A stretch of DNA of 28,015 nt from JBALVO01 sp036961445 (GTDB lineage Bacteria > Pseudomonadota > Gammaproteobacteria > Pseudomonadales > Halieaceae), in the NCBI GenBank assembly GCA_036961445.1, contig JBALVO010000045.1, positions 1 through 28,015 on the forward strand, read 5' to 3'. Of the stretch, positions 22,875 to 28,015 are shown piece after piece. The notes under the pieces are model-generated. The model made no database searches. It was not told where the DNA came from and saw only the letters and a list, made by a program, of their open reading frames with translations. The position numbers were made by a program, and so were the translations under genes. The stretch's first letter is position 1; every line of letters starts with the position of its first letter.

Positions 22875-23990
22875 TTATATCCAGACTTCCAGGTTATCCG
22901 CCCGACCCAGCTGACGATCCAGCCTGATAGTTAACAACTGCGACATGCCGCAGGCCGCGAGCATTTCGTCAACGCTAGCCTGCTGACTCGCCTCGAGCTT
23001 ATCGTAAGTCGACTGCACGCGCTGGAGCAGGTAAAAGCGATACGGCTGGGCCACAGACGATAGTTCCTGACCTCTCACAGTGAACTGCCCTGCCCCGAGC
23101 ATTCGGTCAGCAGTTGCTCCCGATTCAGGCTGGTTGTCCGCCAGCCATTCGTTGATCACCCGGGCTGCGGCCATAGTCTCGGGCACAAAATCTTCGGCAA
23201 TAGTCTTCAGTACCGCCAGCAGGGTGTCCGGTACCGCGTCGTCCGGCAAGAATTCCGTGCCGCAGTCAAAGTACTCTGGTGCATCCTGATCGGCCCGATT
23301 CATGCGCTCCACCCAACGATAGGTGCGTACCGCGCGCTGTTGCATCAGGCGCGCAGGATAAGGGTCGCGACCCAGGTGGGCGTACATGGGGGCCAACAGA
23401 CCGAAGTCACCGATACAGGGACGTCCGCCCAACAGATAAGGGTAACGTTCGAAATGCCTGTTGAGTGTATCCAGATACTCAAGATACAGGGCCTCCACCA
23501 ACGCCCTGGTATCATCATTAACGCCCCAGATCTGTGCCACATCACGCATCCGGCTCATCATGTGTTCGGTCTTGGCCTCCCGCTGCGGCATATCGCGCTG
23601 GGAATGAAAGAAGTGGTAACGCACAAAGTCCAGGTTCTCTTCGGGAAAGTTCCAGCGGTAGTGCATGGCCGGCCGCAACAGACCATCGGTGCCGATTACA
23701 TCAAACAGGGCACTGACAATTCGCTGCCGCGCAGTGGGCGGCTGACAGGGTCGACCATTGGCCACCTCGAAATGCTCGATGATCGCAGCCCCATCACGAA
23801 TCACCTCGCCCTGCGCCGTTAACAGCGTGGGAATGGTCGGCACTTTAGCTTGGGGCAGGATATCTGCCTTGAAGCTCTCGTGGCCGGTGGACAGCTCCCG
23901 AAAGGGAATGCCGTTTTTGATCAGGTAAGAACGCGCGCGACCCGAGTACAATGAATGGGTAATCGCATAGAGTGTGTGTATCCCGGACAT
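22875..23990 (-). CDS. Long GST-like protein, paralogue 3 of 3
   Basis: A 371-residue GST-superfamily protein. The N-terminal domain begins LYAITHSLYSGRARSYL, with THSLYS where paralogues have SPY, then KVPTIPTLL and RDGAAIIEHFE. The C-terminal part has MHYRWNFPEENLDF, RYPYLLGGRPCIGDFGLLAP and YRWVERM, lining up with the same three landmarks in the other two long GST-like proteins. It may not bind glutathione in the normal way since the Ser/Tyr arrangement differs. AAGGA lies 11 bases before the ATG, six bases after the stop of the second sulfatase, so it is the last gene of the membrane protein-sulfatase-GST operon. Confidence 0.75.
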   Translation of the reverse strand: MSGIHTLYAITHSLYSGRARSYLIKNGIPFRELSTGHESFKADILPQAKVPTIPTLLTAQGEVIRDGAAIIEHFEVANGRPCQPPTARQRIVSALFDVIGTDGLLRPAMHYRWNFPEENLDFVRYHFFHSQRDMPQREAKTEHMMSRMRDVAQIWGVNDDTRALVEALYLEYLDTLNRHFERYPYLLGGRPCIGDFGLLAPMYAHLGRDPYPARLMQQRAVRTYRWVERMNRADQDAPEYFDCGTEFLPDDAVPDTLLAVLKTIAEDFVPETMAAARVINEWLADNQPESGATADRMLGAGQFTVRGQELSSVAQPYRFYLLQRVQSTYDKLEASQQASVDEMLAACGMSQLLTIRLDRQLGRADNLEVWI

Positions 23991-23996
23991 ACTAAT

Positions 23997-25841
23997 TCAT
24001 TCCTTATTCTTTACACGGTAAGCAATGTAAAACGGCAGTAGCACCAGGAACGAAAGCACAAACAAAAGAATGTGCCGCCCAAAGCGGTCATGCAAGCCGT
24101 TAAAGATGATTTGTAACTGATCGTTGTAGCCCGCAGGAACCGGGAGCACGCCATTATCGACCACGTACTGCTGGTAGAGCCCCAGCATACCTTGCAACCG
24201 TTCCGGCATAGTACTGCTCAGATCAGCGGTTTCGCCGGGGTCGATAACGATATTATACAAATGCCATTGATTATCACCGAGCGGGCCACGGTTGATTACG
24301 ATCTTGTAGTCGCCCTGGAACAGCGCGGCGTTGCCGGCCAGTTCATAGCCTATCGCGTCCTGCTCTGCATAGACGCGCTGCACGGCGCCGCGAAGTAGCG
24401 GCAGCAGGTTGCGCCCGATCATCGGCTCAATCGGGCGGCCACCGTAACGCTGTCCCGGTGCACTTACGCCGGTCAACGCCAGAATAGTCGGCGTGATATC
24501 TGTCACGTAAGTGAAGGCGTTGGATAAGAGCGGCTTTTGCGGTAACGACTCGCCGGCGATGATGAGCGGCACGCGCATACCACCCTCCCCCGAGTAAAAC
24601 TTGTAATACGCCAGAGGCGCTGCGGCGGAACTGGCAAAACTGGGGCTCAGGGTATTAAAGCTGCCTTTCAGGCCGAGCGTAGCGTAATCGACGCTATAGC
24701 CCTGAGGCCTCATGGCAACATGGTTCCACGCCGCGTCCTGGTCTGCCAGGCCACTGGCCTCACTGCCGTTGTCCGAAGCGAATATAAACACGGTGTCATG
24801 GTACTTCCCGGTGCTTTTCAAGTGCGCTACCAGGCGACCGAGATGAAAGTCCATCGCCTCTACCATGGCGGCGTAGACAGCCATGCGCTTGGCCTCATAG
24901 CGTTGCTGCACGGCCGTAAGGTCATCCCAGTCCTTGGTGGTAGACATGGTCACCATGGCAGTATCTGCTGGCACAATACCGAGCTCTATTGCCCTGACGA
25001 GGCGTTGCTTACGCAATGTTTCCCAGCCACTGTCATACACCCCCATGTAGCGGTCGATGAATTCCTGCGGCGCCTGCACCGGTATATGCACTGCCTGCAT
25101 CGGTATATAGGCAAAGAAGGGCTGTCCGTCATCGCCATGACTGTCAATAAACTCGATGGTCTTATCGACCAGGAAACGGGAGGAATAAAAGTCCTCCGGT
25201 AATTCGAATTCCTCGCCATCGGCAAACCAGTTGGCTTTTTCATAGATCGGTATGTAAGGCTTTTGCTCCCAGTTATCGGCGCCGGAATCGGCCATGGCCA
25301 CCGTACGCTCAAAGCCGCGACGGCTTGGCAGCAGGTCGGGCGTCATACCCAGGTGCCATTTGCCCGCCATATAAGTATGGTAGCCAGAGTCCTGCAATAG
25401 CGTGGCGACAGTCACCACGTTGCGCCCGAGAACGCCCTGGTAATGGGCATGCTGGCGCTGCTCGGGCGGAATCATTTCCGGGATGTTGGGGACACCCGCT
25501 CGATGGCTGTCAACGCCAGTCAACAGCATGGCCCGGGTGGGCGCACAACTGGCCGCCGTATGGTAATTGGTAAAGCTGACGCCATTTTCAGCCAGAGCAG
25601 ACAAGGTGGGTGTTTGAATCTCGCTGCCGTAAGAGGCCAGATCGCTAAACCCGAGATCGTCCGCCAGAATCAATACGATATTGGGGCGAGTAACGGGAGC
25701 CACCGCGGCCGATTCCATCGCGGCCGGCTCCATCGCGGCCGGCGCTATCGCCTCCTGACCCAGGGCGTGATGGCACGCACTCAAAAGGCTCATTACCACC
25801 AGGGTCAATCGCCAACCATTGTTCAAGTGGAGGGTTAGCAC
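23997..25841 (-). CDS. Type I sulfatase, predicted lipoprotein with C-terminal membrane helix
   Basis: A 614-residue sulfatase. The formylglycine motif is CAPTR at 99-103, with D61-D62 (ADDLG), K161/H163 (GKWHLG), H252 (AVHIP) and D357-N358 (SDNGS) completing the metal and sulfate site. The N-terminus has a hydrophobic segment ending in a good lipobox, LSAC with C23, followed by a linker of pentapeptide repeats (APAAM, EPAAM, ESAAV). A second hydrophobic helix lies at about 590-608, followed by RVKNKE, so the enzyme may be anchored at both ends. The start is a GTG with GAGGG ten bases before it, six bases after the stop of the upstream gene. It should remove sulfate from a substrate at the cell envelope. 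It differs enough from the 19786-21462 sulfatase to suggest a different substrate or bond. Confidence 0.9.
   Translation of the reverse strand: MLTLHLNNGWRLTLVVMSLLSACHHALGQEAIAPAAMEPAAMESAAVAPVTRPNIVLILADDLGFSDLASYGSEIQTPTLSALAENGVSFTNYHTAASCAPTRAMLLTGVDSHRAGVPNIPEMIPPEQRQHAHYQGVLGRNVVTVATLLQDSGYHTYMAGKWHLGMTPDLLPSRRGFERTVAMADSGADNWEQKPYIPIYEKANWFADGEEFELPEDFYSSRFLVDKTIEFIDSHGDDGQPFFAYIPMQAVHIPVQAPQEFIDRYMGVYDSGWETLRKQRLVRAIELGIVPADTAMVTMSTTKDWDDLTAVQQRYEAKRMAVYAAMVEAMDFHLGRLVAHLKSTGKYHDTVFIFASDNGSEASGLADQDAAWNHVAMRPQGYSVDYATLGLKGSFNTLSPSFASSAAAPLAYYKFYSGEGGMRVPLIIAGESLPQKPLLSNAFTYVTDITPTILALTGVSAPGQRYGGRPIEPMIGRNLLPLLRGAVQRVYAEQDAIGYELAGNAALFQGDYKIVINRGPLGDNQWHLYNIVIDPGETADLSSTMPERLQGMLGLYQQYVVDNGVLPVPAGYNDQLQIIFNGLHDRFGRHILLFVLSFLVLLPFYIAYRVKNKE
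25696..25755. repeat. 15-bp imperfect tandem repeat in the sulfatase linker
   Basis: Units gattccatcgcggcc and ggctccatcgcggcc are adjacent at 25711-25740, with degenerate flanking copies. They encode the pentapeptide repeat just after the lipobox of the second sulfatase. Length change would leave the frame intact. Confidence 0.7.
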
Positions 25842-25847
25842 TGCCAG

Positions 25848-26225
25848 CTATCCCTCTTCTGCCAGCCTGCGTGAAGCAAACAGCAGCAGGCACGCAATTA
25901 TGATTTCAGGGGCAATCATCTCTACCGCAGGTGCCGCGTCATGAATCAACCAGGCCAGGATACGACTGACAGCGGTAAAAACCAGCAACATGATCGCCGG
26001 GTAGTACCAAACGCGCTTTGCAGTAATCAATGCAATCAGAATCAGCATACCCAGGGTAAGAAAGAAACTTGCCATATCCCCGATCTGGGAGCTGCGCCCC
26101 AACCCATCCAGCAGCGGCATTCCAAACTGTGCCGCGGCGGAAGCCGGGTCAACCAGCCAACGCAGGCCGGTTACTACGAACAGGATGCCAGGTAATGCCA
26201 CGATCACACGTAATATTTTATTCAT
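25848..26225 (-). CDS. Small four-helix membrane protein, DUF4345-like
   Basis: A 125-residue integral membrane protein with four hydrophobic segments (about 5-22, 48-67, 72-92 and 100-116). LRWLVDPASAAAQFGMP, GLGRSSQIGDMASFF and SRILAWLIHDA match the pattern of DUF4345-type small membrane proteins, whose function is unknown. It opens the three-gene operon with the second sulfatase and third long GST-like protein. Operator-like element E and a good promoter are directly upstream. Confidence 0.65.
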   Translation of the reverse strand: MNKILRVIVALPGILFVVTGLRWLVDPASAAAQFGMPLLDGLGRSSQIGDMASFFLTLGMLILIALITAKRVWYYPAIMLLVFTAVSRILAWLIHDAAPAVEMIAPEIIIACLLLFASRRLAEEG

Positions 26226-26252
26226 CTACAACTCCAGGGCCACATTTTGTTA

Positions 26253-26269
26253 TGGCATTCATAATGTCA
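26253..26269. promoter_or_regulatory. Operator-like element E, TGGCA-N7-TGTCA
   Basis: TGGCATTCATAATGTCA, an inverted repeat with 7-bp arms (one mismatch) around a 3-bp centre; on the minus strand it reads TGACATTATGAATGCCA. It covers the expected transcription start of the operon beginning at 26225. Confidence 0.6.
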
Positions 26270-26296
26270 TTATACTTGGATCAGGTATAGGGGCAA
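26269..26296 (-). promoter_or_regulatory. Candidate promoter of membrane protein-sulfatase-GST operon
   Basis: On the minus strand TTGCCC (26296-26291), a 16-bp spacer and a perfect TATAAT (26274-26269), which touches element E. The start would fall near 26262, inside the element. Confidence 0.55.
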
Positions 26297-26426
26297 CATT
26301 CTGGTGATTCTCGAAAAGAATGCTCTCCCCACACGCAAACAATGATTATCGGAGTAGCCCCCTGGCACTTTACGTGTTGTGCGCGTTCGCCGCACTTATT
26401 TACCCGCCGCAACCTGACCCATGACT

Positions 26427-27137
26427 TCACAGTAGAGCTCGCAGTGTGAGCGTGACACCTATCGCCGCTAACCCAACCAGCGCGGCGCGCCGGTAAAATG
26501 CGTCGCCAAACCGCAGGAATAGCGTGGTACCCAGTTTGTCTCCAAGGTATAGCATGGGAAATGCCAGCGCGAAGTACCCCAGGGTCTGCAGGTTGACCAT
26601 TCCTGCCACGGCATAGGAGACCAGAGCGAGGAAGGCTGAGATCATAAAAAACGTCATCAGCAAGGCGCGGGAACGCCGGGGCTCGAACTCTGTCAGCATC
26701 GCATAGATGATCATTGGTGGTCCCGGGATCGCCAGCGCACCATTCATCAGACCCGATAACAGGCCGGTACCCCAGGTCAACAATCGACTGTTCCAGGGCC
26801 TGGCGGGTCGGGATACGGTGATACCAATGCAAGCGAACAGAACCGACAGCCCAACCCATAACTGAAACAGGGCTACCGATATTCCGGTCAATACCGCCAC
26901 CCCTACCATAGTGCCCAACCATGACATCGATATCAGCGGCGCAATTTCACGCAGGCTAACTACCCCCCAGTAACTGCGCAGGCTGAGCAGGCTGATGGCA
27001 AGGACCAGCGAGGAACTCAACACGACCGCTTCAGCTGGAGGCAGAAACATGGAAAACAACGGCACCGCCGCCAGCGCAAAACCAAAACCGGTAAAAGAGC
27101 GCAAAACAGAAGCAAATAGTACGCCCCCCCAGATCAA
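26427..27137 (-). CDS. TauE/SafE-family membrane permease
   Basis: At least 236 residues with about seven or eight hydrophobic helices. FTGFGFALAAVPLF (15-28) and the repeated-half counterpart GLLSGLMNGALAIPGPPMIIY (about 126-146) are the paired TauE/SafE signatures. Members export sulfite or sulfoacetate or take up small anions. The coordinate given begins at a TTG with no ribosome site. The frame is open upstream to the preceding gene, and GGGGAGGG lies near 27168-27175 with an ATT at 27158, so the true start may be non-canonical and slightly upstream. It follows the DJ-1-like gene closely. Export of sulfur anions would fit the sulfatase context, though sulfatases release sulfate, not sulfite. 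Confidence 0.8.
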   Translation of the reverse strand: MIWGGVLFASVLRSFTGFGFALAAVPLFSMFLPPAEAVVLSSSLVLAISLLSLRSYWGVVSLREIAPLISMSWLGTMVGVAVLTGISVALFQLWVGLSVLFACIGITVSRPARPWNSRLLTWGTGLLSGLMNGALAIPGPPMIIYAMLTEFEPRRSRALLMTFFMISAFLALVSYAVAGMVNLQTLGYFALAFPMLYLGDKLGTTLFLRFGDAFYRRAALVGLAAIGVTLTLRALL

Positions 27138-27190
27138 CGCCAGTTGGTAGAAGTCAATGTCGACAGTGCCCTCCCCGGACCCTCTCTCGC

Positions 27191-28015
27191 CTAATTGCGA
27201 TTACCAATGATAGCCATCATCTTCTGCGCTGTCGCATGCCCGGAGTTCTGGTTTTGACCTGTCACAAATCGTTGCTCATGGTCCACGGCCACATGTGTTG
27301 CAAAAAAATCGAGGGCGGCGGTTTGGCTTTCATAAAGAGCACCCGCCTTCCGCAACTCGGCCTCTGGATGCTGCGGTGTAATTTCGATCCCCAGCTCCTT
27401 GATTTGCTTGTCTGTCACGCCGGTCATACGCCGTCCGGCAATCAATGGCTTGCCATCACGGTCTTTGGCATTAATAAGGCCCAACACACCATGGCAAACA
27501 CCACCGATAACAGACCCTTTTTGAGCGTAATACGCCTCAGAGATTTTCTCCGCCAGTACCTCAGAGTAGCCCAAATCATAAGCAGCGCCCCAGCCACCAG
27601 ACAGAAAGATGATGTCGTATTCGGTGAAGTCCACATCATCAATACGCAGAGAGCTTTTGACCTTGGCTTGAAAAGCCGGGTCTTGTAAAAAGCGCTCGTC
27701 TTCCGGAGTTTTTATCATGAACAACAGGGTCTGCGGGTCAACCGGGATCTGGCCACCTTTAATACTGGCAACATCAACCTGCATGCCAGCATCCAGAAAG
27801 TTGTAGTAAGGATGCGTCATCTCTGACGCCATCACCCCTGTCGGCTTGCCCTGCGTGTCTCCAGGGGCAGCCAATACGGCATGGCTGGTAGTGATGATCA
27901 GCGCTCGCTTACCCGCCGGCAACTGAACGGTATCGCCCGTATACTGCGGGTGTAAGCCTGCCTTATGCAAGATCGTTGGCAGTGCCAGTAACAACACGCC
28001 GATACCAAGGACCAG
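27191..28015 (-). CDS. DJ-1/PfpI-family protein (Hsp31-like), 5' end outside window
   Basis: At least 274 residues, open to the right edge. The visible start (LVLGIGVLLLALPTIL) is a hydrophobic segment, so it is probably membrane-anchored or exported, unusual for the family. The nucleophile elbow is GGVCHGVLGL with the Cys codon at 27494-27496; an upstream SEMTHPYYNF glutamate and FLSGGWGAAYDL complete the DJ-1 pattern. Relatives act as glyoxalases, deglycases or chaperones. It is followed by the TauE/SafE gene on the same strand. A GTG at 27997 is internal to the frame and not chosen as the start. Confidence 0.8.
   Translation of the reverse strand: MVLGIGVLLLALPTILHKAGLHPQYTGDTVQLPAGKRALIITTSHAVLAAPGDTQGKPTGVMASEMTHPYYNFLDAGMQVDVASIKGGQIPVDPQTLLFMIKTPEDERFLQDPAFQAKVKSSLRIDDVDFTEYDIIFLSGGWGAAYDLGYSEVLAEKISEAYYAQKGSVIGGVCHGVLGLINAKDRDGKPLIAGRRMTGVTDKQIKELGIEITPQHPEAELRKAGALYESQTAALDFFATHVAVDHEQRFVTGQNQNSGHATAQKMMAIIGNRN

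Noticed and set aside
26281..26922. 213-codon minus-strand frame
   Set aside because: It is an alternative frame of the TauE/SafE gene; the other frame has clear transmembrane helices and family motifs.

Overview
This window looks like part of an accessory catabolic island in a marine-type gammaproteobacterium. That placement is inferred from gene content and protein style (wax-ester synthase, several glutathione-transferase-like proteins, sulfatases, a haloalkane dehalogenase, Baeyer-Villiger-type chemistry), which recalls Halieaceae/Spongiibacteraceae-like bacteria. No rRNA or other phylogenetic marker is present, so the family is a guess. There are no tRNAs, rRNAs, CRISPR arrays, phage genes or insertion sequences.

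Layout. (1) 2-2189, minus: a WS/DGAT acyltransferase with a very long Lys-rich tail, followed by a limonene-epoxide-hydrolase-fold enzyme. (2) 2389-4645, plus: a SYLF-domain lipid-binding protein and an acyl-CoA synthetase. (3) 13446 down to 4640, minus: a tight seven-gene operon, in transcription order DUF1330 protein, tandem DsbA/kappa-GST-fold protein, nitronate-monooxygenase-like flavoprotein, long GST-like protein, Baeyer-Villiger-type monooxygenase, rifampicin-phosphotransferase-like enzyme and SDR. (4) 13629-15338, plus, divergent from (3): a membrane-anchored metallo-beta-lactamase-fold hydrolase and a TetR regulator. (5) 17657 down to 15319, minus: a second long GST-like protein and an acyl-CoA dehydrogenase. 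(6) 17999-18823, plus: a crotonase resembling dienoyl-CoA isomerase. (7) 19579-18896, minus: a conventional nu-class-like GST. (8) 22476 down to 19786, minus: a haloalkane dehalogenase and a sulfatase. (9) 22632-22823, plus: a stub of a TonB-dependent receptor. (10) 26225 down to 22875, minus: a small membrane protein, a second sulfatase and a third long GST-like protein. (11) Right edge, minus: a DJ-1/PfpI protein cut by the window end and a TauE/SafE permease.

The most interesting signal is non-coding. A 17-bp inverted repeat, TGACA-N7-TGCCA, occurs upstream of nearly every catabolic operon: in the divergent regions at 13.5 kb and 17.7 kb, two to three times at 22.5-22.65 kb, and at 26.25 kb. 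It overlaps or abuts recognisable -10 elements in at least two cases. This suggests that one regulator, plausibly the TetR protein encoded at 14724-15338, controls groups 3, 4, 5, 6, 8 and 10 as one regulon.

Together the genes could take up, desulfate, dehalogenate, oxygenate, CoA-activate and beta-oxidise a hydrophobic, possibly sulfated and/or halogenated marine lipid or terpenoid. The individual enzyme families are read from motifs. The substrate is speculation.
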